The notes below the pieces were generated by a model that was not told where the DNA came from, searched no databases, and was given only the letters and a program-made list of their open reading frames with translations. A program made the translations under genes and the position numbers. A stretch of DNA of 64,000 bases. Source: Otis tarda. Taxonomy: Eukaryota; Chordata; Aves; Otidiformes; Otididae. Positions 26,594 through 38,379 of this stretch are shown piece after piece (positions within the stretch are counted from its first letter, which is position 1; every line of letters starts with the position of its first letter). Where the stretch lies: positions 193,660,053 to 193,724,052 of the forward strand of contig CM048552.1 of assembly GCA_026413225.1 (NCBI GenBank), in the 5' to 3' direction.

Positions 26594-29500
26594 GTCCTCC
26601 CAGATAAAGGGAAGAAGTAATGGCTGGGGATGGGATTTCAGAAGCCTGGGAGATGAAGCTGAGAGCGCGACGTCACCACCATGTTAACCCACCTATGGCG
26701 AAAGTAGGTCATTCCCATATTGACGCAGGTGTGCATGCATGCGAGTGGGGTCCAGCATACAGTGGAAATGCTTACTAGCATTCTTCTATTGTACTTGTGT
26801 TTTTCAGGGACAAAAAAATTCTTGTTCCACTTTTTTTTTTCCCTGTTCAGTGAAATATTGCTGAATGCACATATAAAATTAATTGCGTGGTATTTTGAAA
26901 GAAAATGTGTATTGTAATAGAGTTTGCTTTTAGCAAGGGGGGGGAAATCACTGATGTTTTGCCATACAGGCCTGACAGGAAGAGGAGATGTGGGCAGAGC
27001 CAAAATCAAGTTGGATGTGCAAGGAACCAGTGAGGGACGGCTGATTCCCAAGTGAGCCAAGCCCAGTAAAAAGGCAGGTGGGGGCAATTGCCGCACCAGC
27101 AAGGAGCCAGAATGTGGAATGGCAGGTCTGGGTCAGGATCAGGTCCAGAGCCAGTGGTCAGGGTCAGACACTGTCTGGTGATCACCCCGCGAGGCCACAG
27201 CGGTGGTACAAGACTGGGCGAGGATACAGCTGCTGTGAACCATGGCGTAGCGTAAGCAGGAATCGACGGTATGGCCTCACCTTAAAAGCAACTCCCAAGG
27301 GACAGGACAGGCAGACTCTCGCCTCCAGCTTTCTCCACAACAGCAAAGGCACTGACTCTGTGCTCCACCAGCTGAACTCCTCAAATCAGCCACTGAAACT
27401 CCTGGAAGGGGAGTACTCCAGGCCCAAGTATCACAGGAGCTCTTACTCATCAGCTTCCTAATCTCCCGATAAAATACCAGGTAATCTGGTTAATTGATCA
27501 TGCCAGTTGACTATGATAAAAAATGAACACTGGCAAATTATTTACTCCCGTTGCCTCCGCTTTCTTGCTTTGCCAGCCCTCAAAAATGGACCTACCTTTG
27601 ATGCAGGTGTGGAGTTTAGATGAAGAGGTGACAATTGCTGCTCTGAGCTGTCATACCCTTCGGTGAAGGATGGGCAGCAGTGCTGTGAGGTTGTCCTGCA
27701 AGGACTAATCCTTTGCTGCAGCTTTTGGCTGTCATTGCTGCACATGCTGACTGGGTAGAGTCAAGAGTCTATATAATGTAAGGTAAATCTCAGCCTTGCT
27801 GAGGGAAAGCACAACCACAGCTGCAGTTTATGTCTCTGCATACCCTTCCTATGCATGTGCCTGGTGGGCAGGTGTACGTAGCTGTCCCAGTAAACACCGT
27901 AGTACAAAGAAGAAATCTCAGCTTTTTTCTTCTCAGAATCCTAGAGAAAGCTAAGGAACTTTGGTTTACATGCAACTTTCAATGTAGTGGGCAAATCTGA
28001 ATAACAGCAGCAGCTAAATTATAATGATGATGGTAAATGGGATTTACTTGGTAATGTGCTGCTTAAACTCTGTTCCTGTCATGGGGAGATGGGACCAGAG
28101 GGTGTCAAAACAATGGTGATTGAAAACACCTAACTGAAAAGAGAGAGGAAAAGCGAGTCAGAGGAAGGCCTTGGGTAAAGTAGAACCAGTCCATCTTGCC
28201 TTGGATCTACTTTACAGTCTCCACAGTAGCTAGGTCAGTATAAAAAGCTCCAATTTTCTTCCAGTTGTCACAGTTCACTGGGTCTCCTGTTATGCGAGTG
28301 TGCTGTAAGCTGTATCAGTGAAATGCCCTGGATTACAAGCGGCCCTCCATAGAAAGCAGGCAAGTTACATCCTGGATTATTTCACTGAACTTTTTTACAC
28401 TGAGCCACAGAAACATTTGTGAGCCCCAGAAATGGTTGTGCCAGTGCGAATGATGAGCGACTACAGGAATGGAGGAGGCTCCTACTGGTGGACGGGGAGC
28501 ACTGGACCCTTTCCTACTGGCTCTGAAAAAAACTGTAATGTTTTCAGGCGATGAACTGAAATACTCCTTTGCTTAAAGTTTTCACCCTGGGAGCAGCCAA
28601 TCCTCTTAAAAGCAGCCAGTTGGCAGATGCAAATTCCGCAGAAGACCTGCAGAGGGAGATCCAATCTGCTCTGCTTTGACATCTTTCCTTCTCTCCTGAC
28701 AGCTGGAGCTTGGGACCATCTCAAAGGCTGTCTAGTCTGCTCCTATGAGGTGTCTACCTCTCTGCTGTGAGTGCAGGGATCAACAAGATACCATGAGGTC
28801 CCTCAGCTCTAACTCTGGCCTGCGCAGTCGTCTTCTATGGGCAGGCACCTGCTGTGCAGGTGCTGGTGGCAGCCTTTTGTGTAATGCTCTGAACACTGGA
28901 ACCAGTGCCCCAAGGAGCTATTTTGAGCACTAGTGCAGACAAAAAAAAAAAAGCTTCTATGACTGAAAAGAGTCAGGCCAGGTTGGGAGGGTATCAGCTG
29001 CTGGTGTGAGTGGGATTTTCCAGGCTCTTTATTTTTGCCAGGTCCACGGGAACTGTCCAAGCCATTCCTCCCATGAGACTTGGCTAAAGCCTTAACTCAG
29101 GATGTTCCAAGCGTCCTAATTCCAATGGGGAGTAGAATCCACAACCTCAGGATGTGTCCCAGTGACTTGACTAAGCCGTATCCGGGTAGAGAGGAGTCTC
29201 CACCCCACCTAACTCTCGAAGCCAGACATGCAAGAGTCATAAAGGCTGGCAGAGAGCGGTGCCCTGGTTAAGTATTCGGCTATGAAAGGTCTGATATGGC
29301 AGGGTGGTGTTTGTGTTTCTTTGCAGCATCGTAGTCTGCTGCTCAAGGTGGACTCAGGAGCTGAATGCCCTGGTCACTCGTCTTTTCAATCAAATTTCCT
29401 GTTGCTCATTTTCTATGTTGTTCCAGTGAGTCTTGTTGGCCAGGGAGGCACAAGGGATGCATATGGGAGAGTTGGTGCTTCTGCTGCCTGACAACTTGAT

Positions 29501-31048
29501 GGTCTTAGCGTCAGATGTATGGGTTATTCAAGCAAAAGGCTTGGTAGAAGCCATCTTCCTCCAGAGCAGGGTAAAATTCAACAATGCAAGGTACTGCCGG
29601 GCTGGAAATGAACACTGAAACCAGATGATGTCGTCTGCCGTGAAGGCTGTTTCTCCTCTCTCTTTTGCAGCTTCTGTACTGCTGGAGACTGAACAGATGA
29701 TCAGCTTTGCAGCAAGGACATTTCAAAGAAAGCTTACTTTCAGTTGCTAAATTGGGCTGACTTCCTTTCTAGTATTTAGTAATACTCTTTTTAACAAGTG
29801 CTAGAAAAAGGAAATATCCCACGTTTCAGAGCTGAAGGGAACGTAACAACAGTTGCGTATCCTTTATTGCAAGGATAAAAATTGTCCTCGCATATGCCAC
29901 CTGCTGCTTAGCATCAGACCAAAGCCTAAGATTCTGGTATGAAGAGATCATATTGCCTGCAGGATGGACATTTGCCTGGACAGGTCCATGACCTGCTCCT
30001 TAGTGGGTTTTTTGGCCATAGCACCCAAACCGCTCTTCAAAATAAGTTCTCACCCTGCTATATGTTGCCAGTTACATGGCAGTGCACAAAAAATAAGATC
30101 AAATGGGTTCCACACAGCCCTTCCCTTCACATGCGCACTGTCCATAAGTCCAGATGCTTCAGCCTGTGTGTTTAGAGATGCCTTTCATCCAGTTCCTGGC
30201 ATAGGCTTCCCACTGTACCTTCATTCTTCTTTGTGGGAATGTCTGCCACCTCTTTCTTCCCTGTATCTCACTACTGGGCTCTTTACAGTCTTCATGCAGG
30301 CTCCGCATCTCTTCTTTCCCTGGCTTTGGCATATGAAGAGTGACAAGGGGTTAGGAGCAGCTCTTCAGGTTTGGCCTCCCTGGTCCTCAGCTCCTTGGTG
30401 GATCAGAAGCTGGTGGCCTCCGTGGGAGAAGGAAAGGAGGTATGTCTTGCCAAAGCATTATGGTCTTTGGAGGGCCATGACTGGATGCAGCTGTGAGATG
30501 TAGGAGATGTGAAGAGGGTGGGGAGGAACAGGTGTGGCATGGCTGCTGAGCTTGTGATGGGGCCTGCATTATCTCAGACTCTGCATGTACTCAGCAGCGG
30601 GTAGGTCAAAGGCAGGGACATCCAGTTCCCTTAGCTCCTTCCATGGCGAGCTAAGAGCTCCTAGGGAGTCTGAGCTGTCAGGATGCTCAGTGACCTAGTT
30701 CTGGTTGGTCTGTCCTCACTGGCCGACTGTTTTCCCAGCTGATGTCCTCTCCACCGGAGGAGGCGATTTCTTGTGAGTCATCCTCTTTGGGAAAGAAACT
30801 TCTGGGTTCTTCCCCCCATGGTGTGAGCAGATGAGGGGTAAGGTATCCATAACTGTTTTATTTCAAGGTCTCAGCTAGGGGCAGGAAGACTGGAAAATGC
30901 AGGCTTAAATTCTTAGCTTAGGGTGTCACTTATGAAGAGAAGTCAGACAGAAGTGTGCAGGAAACAGCCTCACAGACTTCAAACTTAAAAGTTAAACAGT
31001 TCTCAAGTTAAAAACAACATCAACTTCTCATCTTTTTTCTTGCACAGG

Positions 31049-31215
31049 ATGGTCTGGTGGGAGACAGGAGATCTGAGCTCTATTTCTGGCTCTTGTCACC
31101 AGCTTCCTACGACCTTGGACTAGCCGCCTAACCTCTCTATGTGCCTCCATTTCCTTCTCTGTAAAACGGGGGATGATCACACTTACCTGCCCCATGCAGA
31201 CACTCTTGTGACTTA
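31049..31215 (+). mobile_element. MIR: MIR-type SINE relic upstream of FLT1 promoter
   Basis: The segment has the order of a MIR element: 'gagacaggagatctgagctc', then 'tctggctcttgtcacc', then 'gaccttggactagccgcctaac', then 'cctctctatgtgcctccatt', 'tccttctctgtaaaacgggg', and 'gatgatcacacttacctgcc'. This mirrors the MIR tRNA-related body and core ('...gacctTGGgcaa...', 'cctcTctgtgcctcagtttcc', 'ctgtaaaatgggg'). It ends about 690 bp upstream of the FLT1 TATA box. MIR elements predate the split of mammals and birds, so an element still this readable in a sauropsid is unusually well kept. Confidence 0.72.
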
Positions 31216-31904
31216 TTTCACAGCATAAAAACATAGGAAGGACCATACTGGGTCAAAACTGAAGACCTGGCTCTCTTCTGGTCTTTCATAAAAATAAAAC
31301 ACGGGTGGAGAACATGCGGTAAGTGCTTAGAGAAGAGAAATCTTATTTCTAGGGTAGTCCTGGATGTCACAGGGTGGGTGAAGGCCAACAGCAGCGCTGG
31401 CAGGACAGCCTCCCGGAGCATCCTCAGCCAGTGCTGCCCCTTCCCGGCTTCACTGCTGCTGGCAGGCAGGGGAGCCGTGCTGCTCCGGCTCAGGCCCCGG
31501 CACAGGGCAGGCTGCCCCGCCGCTCCCCCTCCCCAGGGAAGATGGGGGGCGGGGGGAAAAGCAGCCCCCGGGGCGCTGGCAGCGCTTTGGGGCGCTCCGA
31601 GCATCGAGGCCGGCGGCCGAGGAAAGGCTGCGGAAATCGGGAATCCGGTGCGCGCCTTCCTCGGAGGAGCCCGGCGGAGTGCGGGGCGGGCTGTGAACCC
31701 CGCTCCCCGCCCCGGCTGCGCTGTGGCCCCGGCGGCTGGAAACTCCCGGAGGTGGGGGGGCGGGCTCCGGGGAAGGGGGCCGGGAGACCCACGGGGGGAG
31801 CAACCCCGTGGGGCGGGGGCGAGCGCGTCCCGGGGAGGGCGTGCTCCCGGCGGAGGATGTGGGCCGGGGGGGGCGGAGGGGTGCGCGGTGAGGGGTGGAG
31901 AAGT

Positions 31905-31910
31905 TATAAA
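31905..31910 (+). promoter_or_regulatory. FLT1: TATA box of FLT1
   Basis: TATAAA sits in an otherwise GC-rich context, 275 bp before the FLT1 start codon. A start site about 25-30 bp downstream (around 31,935) would give a 5'UTR of about 250 nt. This fits the known TATA-type FLT1 promoter of mammals. Confidence 0.7.
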
Positions 31911-31939
31911 TCGGCGGGGCTGGGGCTGGCTGGTAACTG

Positions 31940-32242
31940 ATGTCCGCGGGAGGTGAAGCCGGCGGGGCGGCTCGCAGCGGACACTCCCTTTCCGCGGGCC
32001 GGGGCGGGCGGGGAGGGCTTGGGGGCTGCTGGATGCGGATCCCGCGCCGCGCTGCGTCGTTATCTCCGCCACCGCGGGAGGAGCCCAGGACCGAGGAGAG
32101 CCCCGTCGGAGCCCAACCGGTGCCTTCACCTCCGCCTCGCTGCCGTCGGTCGGGGAAGAGCCCCCCGCTCCCGCGGGCAGGATCATGCTCCGCCAGCTGC
32201 TCTCAGGGATCGTGCTGCTGGCAGCCGCCCTCCTGCTCGCAG
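31940..32242 (+). promoter_or_regulatory. Out-of-frame upstream ORFs overlapping FLT1 start
   Basis: Two upstream ATGs at 31,940 and 32,033 lie in one frame, shifted by +1 relative to the FLT1 start at 32,185. Neither meets a stop before the exon 1 donor. After splicing the frame continues seven codons into exon 2 and ends at a TAA at 47,081-47,083, giving about 108 and 77 codons. Both ATGs have weak contexts (pyrimidine at -3, not G at +4), so leaky scanning is expected. The first may lie too near the cap to be used. They could dampen FLT1 translation. Confidence 0.5.
32185..32242 (+). CDS. FLT1: FLT1 coding exon 1 (signal peptide)
   Basis: It starts at ATG with A at -3 and encodes 19 residues, MLRQLLSGIVLLAAALLLA, plus the first base of codon 20. 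The run of Leu/Ala/Val is a typical secretion signal core. It ends at the donor CAG|GTAAGG (intron from 32,243) in phase 1. The joined codon with exon 2 gives Gly, followed by the SSSGSKLK motif seen in mammalian FLT1, which confirms the pairing across a 14.8-kb intron. The signal sequence itself differs from the human one, as is common for signal peptides. The nearest in-frame alternative start was not needed. Confidence 0.88.
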
Positions 32243-35200
32243 GTAAGGGTCCGCCGAGACCCCTTCCACACCCCCCCCCTCCGCGCCGGGCTCTCCCCCT
32301 CGACGTGCCCCTGCCCCCGAGCCCCGCCGCACCCCGCTGGTGGGCTGGTGCCACCTGCCCCTCTCCTCCGGGCAGGGCCGGGGGAAGGCGTCCCCCGTTT
32401 TTCAGAAAGTCGCGAAACGCAATCGTGAGCCTCCGGATCCCCGGCGGGAGCGGCAACCTGGGGGTGCCGGCGGTGCGGGGCTGCGGTGCATCCCCTCCAC
32501 TGGGCAAGGCGGCGATGCCGCCCACGGGGAACAGCCGTCCAGGGTGATGTCCGAACTGGTGCATCGCGGAAAGAAAGCACGTCTTGGCTGCGGGGCAGGC
32601 TTCTTTCCTCCCCGCTTTGTTTCCAAGTGTCAGCCTCTCCCGGTTCTGCCCGTGAAGCGGAAAAGGTGCCCGTTTTCTTCGCAAAAAAAAACCCCAGGTC
32701 CTGCTGCCTCCCGCCCTGGCAGGACGGCGGAGCATCGCTCGTGGCTGCCTGCGTGGGGTGGCCGCGCGGGTACGCGGCGTGGGTGACTCCAGAGAGCGGG
32801 ATGGAGCTGCTCTCCCGCGCCTGCATCCCGCAATGCTGCGCCTGTCGGGACGGAGATTTGGTTTTCTTAATAGAGTTTATTTTACCTTGAGCGAGGAGCC
32901 GCCCCTACTGTGCCGGAGCTCCGTGGTGAGGAGCGCGTCCCAGCGTTGCGTTGCCGGTTGCCTGGGAGCAGGGGTGCGTGGGGGCCGGGCACGAGCCACT
33001 CCCGCGTGGGCTCATCGCACCCCAAAAAACCCGACCTCCCTCCGGGACAGGCGTTGAGGCTAGTGGCGGAGGCTCTCGGTTTGCTCCGCACCGCTGAGTC
33101 CGCTGGAGCGGACCCTGCGCGGCGTGGAGCGTGGCCTGCCCGCGGGAGCGATCCCGGCGCGACGGTCCCCGGGCGCTGCCCCTGCTGCCAGCCCAGGAGG
33201 AGAGCTGGCGGGGCCGCCCCGACGAGACCTTTTCCTGCTGGGGAAGTGCTGATTCATCAACTTTGATATAGATATATAGGTGTTCTTTTTTTTTTTTTTT
33301 TTTCCCCCTTCTTTTCACCAGGAAAGTGCTAATTTCCCCACATTATTTATCTCTGCCAAGGAGATCCTTATGCCCAGGATGAAATAGGCACAGGCATGGG
33401 ACATCCACCCTGGATACAGGAAACAGTGGGTTCAAATCCTTGCCAGGCTTCCTTCACAGCTTGAGCTTGAACTTTGGTATCCCGCTCCCACATGGGCTCC
33501 TGCAGTGACCAGCTACCCTGGGGGACTGGCTTCCTCTTTCCTGTCGGAAAGGTTTTCCATTGTGCAAATCGTGGCAAACCCACTGCCCAGGGAGAAGGTG
33601 GACGCAGTCAGCCAGGGACTGTTGGGCACCATGGTTCACCTTCCTCTTCCAGGGACTGTCAGGGACACGTGCACCCTAGACCAATTCCAATGGGGAAAAC
33701 TTGGCTTGTTGAGGGGGAAAACCTGGTGCTCTCGGTGCTGGGCTGTGTGGATGGATGTACGTCGCGATGTCAGCTCAGGTGCGGTAGGCACTGGAAAGGT
33801 GCTTCACTGTAGTTTGGCTGCGTTACAACCCGTTTGCTGGAAATTCCTATCGCCCGGTTTGTGTATATTTATTCCACAAATTATACTGCATACATTTATG
33901 CTAATGACTATATACATAATGGTCAACATGAAATTTTTTGTGCCTTATTCAGGTTTGATGTCCCAATCCTAGACTTTGTGTGATAATAATTTTAATTTAT
34001 AGCATTTGGGAATGTGAAGGACTGGGTTTTAACCCCCAAAAGATCAGATTCTGCAGCCTGGATCGAGGATTATGTGGCCACATTTACAGAAACGTGGGCA
34101 GATAATGTGACTTCATTTCCAGCTGTCCACCCAGAAACAACACCTCACAATTAGCAGCTAGAAGGTAAATAGATTCTATTATAAGAATTACAATTATAAG
34201 ATTCTATTACAATCTTATCTATGAACTACACAAATCTCAGTTATTCCAGTTGGAACTACATCATCAAAATCTCCAGCGAATGATGGACTTTTCAATTTCA
34301 TGGTCAGCTGGAAAAAATGAAGGAAGAAATTCTAGGTCAAATCTAATCAGTGCTGAGGTTAATTTCTTACAATAACTAACCTGACTTCTCCGAAAGTGCT
34401 GTTCAGGTGGAAGTTCATATGTTAAGGTTTTGGTTTGGTTTGAGTACTCAGCTGAAACAGCTGCACAGCCACACAGCTAATTTGCAATTAAGGCTGGAGA
34501 TCTTAATGGGGTCCAGAAAAAATGAGTTTCCCACATTTTATGAATCTTCATGGAAAATGGGCTCCCTTAAAAATCCCAGACTACGTTCATGTAAGGCAGA
34601 AGAGTTAGACCCTGCTATGTAGCACAGGTTTTGAGATATATGCTTGGTGTTTAAGTACCAAACTTTCTGCCATCTCTAAAGAAAATAACTTACATCACTT
34701 AAGGATGTTTTACCAGATAGATGTTTCTCTCTATGCTCTACGCAAAGCTAGATCTCATTCTCTTATAGCTGGTCTAAATCTGCAGCACTTCCTTTAGGCT
34801 AAGCTAGCATCCTCTAGATTTATGGTTCATGTGGGAGGAAATCAGGACTTGGCCTGTGCCTAGTAAAGGTCTTCATATTCAGAAACACCCAATACATTAA
34901 AAGCCCTAAAAATTTGTCATTTGGGAGATTTTGAGGATTTATTTGGTGGTGGTAGTGATTTTTTTTTTTTTTTACATGTGAACAATAACAAAAATGTTGA
35001 GCCTATTTTTGGTCAGATGCTTCAAAGACTTAAACCAGTAGCCCTTCACACTGTGTGGGTGTATAGGACAAAAGGAAATTGTCCAGATTTCCAGGACAGT
35101 TGCTGAGTCCTTACACTTTAATGTGGTTTGGAAACTTTCAGCACAATGTTTATCAACTTTCTAGTTTTCATGTCCGACTGGTACTGGGAAAGGAAGAAGT

Positions 35201-35696
35201 TAGGACTTCCTGCTGCAGCCCCACAGGCCATGGAAAGTGAGACCATTGCAAGAGGAGCTTTGCCATGAAGTGTAGGATGCCCAGCCACCACAGCCATCTC
35301 TGCTTTTGGAGGCAAATCTCTCCTATTGGTGTGAGACCTTCAAGAAGCAAGCTGCTCCCTCCGCAGACATGCTTTATGTTTAGATCTTACTTTGCCCCTA
35401 GAAGTCTTTTTTTTTTCACTCTATCAGTATTTCTAAGAATGTAGGGAAATGTTTCTGTGCGTATTTGAGCAAGAATTCCACCCATGGACAGCACCAAGCT
35501 CTTTTCTCTTTGCTCTTGTGATGCATCCTGACTGCACATATTCCTGGGACTGAGAAACACCCTTTCCCAAGCATTCCCAGTAGGGAATGGTCTGACTTCT
35601 TAATCCACCATGTGGGAACCTCTCATCCTAAAATTGGTCCAGTGATTGTTCGGAAGGTACCCATACAGTGTTCTCCTATCCAGATGCAGAAGTTCA

Positions 35697-35995
35697 TAGA
35701 CTCATAGAATGGTTTGGGTTGGAAGGCACCTTTAAAGGTCATCTAGTCCAACCCCCCCTGCAAGAAGCAGGGACATCTCCAACCAGATCAGGTTGCTCAG
35801 GGCCCCATCCAACCTGGCCTTAAATGTTTCCAGGGATGGGGGCATCCACCACCTCTCTGGGCAATCTGTTCCAGTATTCCACCACCCTCAGTGTAAAAAA
35901 TTTCTTCCTGATATCTAATCTGAATCTACCTCCTTCTATTTTAAAACCATTACTCCTTGTCCTATCACAACAGACTCTGCTGAAGAGTTTCTTCC
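35697..35995 (-). mobile_element. CR1: CR1 LINE 3' fragment (antisense) in FLT1 intron 1
   Basis: On the + strand it reads from 'catagactcatagaatggtt' through 'aaaggtcatctagtccaacc' and 'atccaacctggccttaaatg' to 'ccttgtcctatcacaacag', the reverse complement of a CR1 3' end. Similarity fades into unrelated sequence near 35,995. The left side is the element's 3' terminus. Confidence 0.92.
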
Positions 35996-38329
35996 AGTTT
36001 CATTCCCCCACAGCTGGAGGTCAGCACTGCATAAATCCTGGTGATTAAAAGAAAAAGTTAGATATGCTGCAAGCAGCAGTTTGAAAAGTGAAAATACAGG
36101 CATTGGTGCTCTGTCCAAAGCCCAGTGTGGCACAAAATCGTGCCTTTTGTGACCAGCAGAATGAATTCATGCTGGAACTAAGCAAAGCTATAACAGATTG
36201 AGAAATACAAGGGTGTGGGGAAAGAGATTTGAAACTGTATATTTCAGAGGTACTTTTGTCCGGAACGTAAGTCTTGAGCCATTGAGATGTATGGAGAAAT
36301 TTGGACTGGGAGTGTGGGTGACGATTTCTTCTGTATTAAGTCATGTTTGGTATTTGGGGTTTTTTTTTTTTTTGTGGCATGGTGGGTGGAAATGTGCCAG
36401 ACTAAAGATGAAGAGAAGGATGATTTATCTTGTGACGCATCTGTATTATTTAAGACCATTATAGGTGCTTGTGAAACTGTCAATGAAATTGGGAATCGAA
36501 ATCCCCTCTGTAACAAAATAGTTAACTGATTTATTCATCATCTTTCCCAGACACTTGTTTGATTCGTGTTAATGGAGAAGCAAAAGGTTCATGTTCATGA
36601 TGACCTGATTTTACTCTCTGTTGTTTTTCCGTCGAATCCTGGTTGATTTTCAGTACCAAAATCAATTTGTCCATATCCACAATGTTAAGTCACTCCTGTA
36701 ACGTTCAGACAGAGCACAATCCAGTGTGATGGGATTGACGCTGGTTGCTGTTTGCATGATTCCAATACTTTTCTAGATGGTGGGGCACTAAGCACTCCGC
36801 AACCACTTGTAAGTCATATTCCCTCTTTCAGAGCTATGGCCTTCAAACAAAGTGCTCTTTGCCGTTAGAGCAGCTGAAGGATGGGGAAGTGGTTAGAAGG
36901 AAGCTGTTTCTAGGACTTCAGTGGGTTGAAGATGCTGTGGCAATGTGGTGACATTATTTCCATGCTGTGCCCGGAAGCGAGGGTAGAGTGGGCAGGGCGC
37001 GGCGGCCTTCACAGAGCCAGGAACTCCTGAGCAGATGTCTCTGCTCCTCGGAAGTTCCCTTGGGAAGCCCGTGCTCTGGGAACAGGACCCCCTGCTTAGT
37101 GCGTAGGGAGTGGTGAGGGATGAGTTTGAGGGCGTTTCATGAGAGGAATTTCACAATTTCACATAGTTTGCTTAAGCGTCCTTCCTGTGGGATTCTTCCC
37201 TGTCATGGACAGAAGGAATTTGCCCCTTTTGTTCCCATTGTCATTCCTTCGTGGAAAAACCTCTCATCAGTATCACCGTAGACTAATGTTAGAAAAGAAG
37301 CATAAGAGTTGCCATCCTGGATCTGACAAGGGCTCTATTTAGCTCCATGTCATGTCTCTGGCAGTGTCCAACATCTGATCTTCAGGGGAGGTTCAAGGAA
37401 CCTTGCAGGAAGCAGTTATCTGATAAAACTCTCCGGAGAGGAAATTTTTTTTGTTGTATGATCTAAAATCCACTATTATTTACTAAGAAACCGTGGGATT
37501 GAGGGTCAAGGAAACTAAAATTAGTGTCTGCCAAAATGTAGGTGTTGTCTATGGCAAATGGATATAACATAGTGGGATTAAGTTGCGTTATTTTTTTTAT
37601 AATAGAGAGAATTTTCTTCTGTTGTGCTGGTAGCATTTGGGGTGAAAACTCACCTTTCTTTGTTTTATGAAGTGCTGTAATTAATGTTCATCCTAAACTA
37701 TTTTATAAAGTATGAATGGTTATAATTTCCCAGTGTAAAGAGAGCCATAGGCAAGCTTGGCAGAAGCTTTTTGCATGAGCACCTACTGTAGGCTTTGTGG
37801 TTTTGATGACATTTAACTGCAGAATGGGCTTCGCTTCTTGAGCCATTGCAAGGGAGTCCTCTGTGCAGACTGTTCTGGTTCTTCTCACCTCCGTAGTTTA
37901 AATTATTGTGCCATATCAGTTATTTTCTCTTGTTTTGAACCCAGAGCCTTTGTATAGCCCTGGTTTATAAGTTTAAGTAGTGTGGATGGAAAGTTCTCAA
38001 CTTTGCCATTATTTTTATTTGTCTTTGAGCATTACAGAACTGTTCAGCTGTAATGGTGGAGCATGGGAAGTAATAACTGGCAGCCTTCTGCAAAGTTTTT
38101 AATGTACTTGCTTTGTCTTTATGCCGTATCAATACTTCCCTACTATGCTAGTTAGTGGGATAAACTTTTCTCAAAAAATACTGAACTGATGATTATGTGC
38201 TGGGATCTGTCGCGGTGGAATTAGAGCAGAGGCGCAGTGGTTGCTGACGCGTGTCGGTGAGCGGTAGAGGAGATCTGGTGGCTCACAGACGTAACATGGG
38301 TAGGGCTACCTGCAGTTCCGTAAGCAGCA

Positions 38330-38379
38330 CAGTATGGATTCCCCCCTCCACTCGTCTGTGGAGGGGTGAATCCATACTG
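38330..38379. repeat. Near-perfect hairpin, 22-bp arms, 6-nt loop
   Basis: The left arm 38,330-38,351 and right arm 38,358-38,379 are complementary at 21 of 22 positions (the exception is one C facing T on the + strand, within the C run at about 38,342), around the loop TCGTCT. The pairing stops sharply outside the arms. It is far longer than expected by chance in a single intron, and no repeat family was recognised around it. Confidence 0.8.

Larger units (their letters stand above)
24708..31048. other. Intergenic DNA upstream of FLT1, no gene seen
   Basis: Mixed-composition sequence with no recognisable exon. A short TA run sits at 26,578-26,593 and a small perfect inverted repeat at 26,009-26,027. 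A G run lies near 26,936-26,944. Short open frames show no domain. Distal FLT1 regulatory elements could lie here, but I cannot point to one with confidence. Confidence 0.5.
31440..33250. promoter_or_regulatory. FLT1: FLT1 CpG-island promoter
   Basis: A CpG-dense island spans the predicted start site, the first coding exon and the first kilobase of intron 1. Many GC boxes (GGGGCGGG type) lie upstream of the TATA box, for example around 31,682-31,690 and 31,756-31,763. GGAA cores that could bind ETS factors occur near 31,632 and 31,738; the latter overlaps a kappaB-like GGAAACTCCC (31,738-31,747). One hypoxia-response core GCGTG is at 31,839-31,843. Established knowledge: the mammalian FLT1 promoter is TATA-containing, uses ETS sites and is hypoxia-inducible. 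The binding sites named here are motif matches only. Confidence 0.8.

Noticed and set aside
1-31000. Search for a neighbouring gene (such as POMP) and for CRISPR, prophage or operon-like systems
   Set aside because: No exons with paired splice sites and known protein similarity were seen, and no regularly spaced repeats or prokaryote-type genes. The DNA is vertebrate intergenic.
31218-32735. 505-codon open frame on the minus strand across the FLT1 promoter and exon 1
   Set aside because: It lies in the CpG island, where stops are rare. Its translation is Pro/Arg/Ala/Gly-rich low complexity with no domain, and it overlaps the true FLT1 exon in antisense. It is a composition artefact, although an antisense non-coding transcript cannot be excluded.
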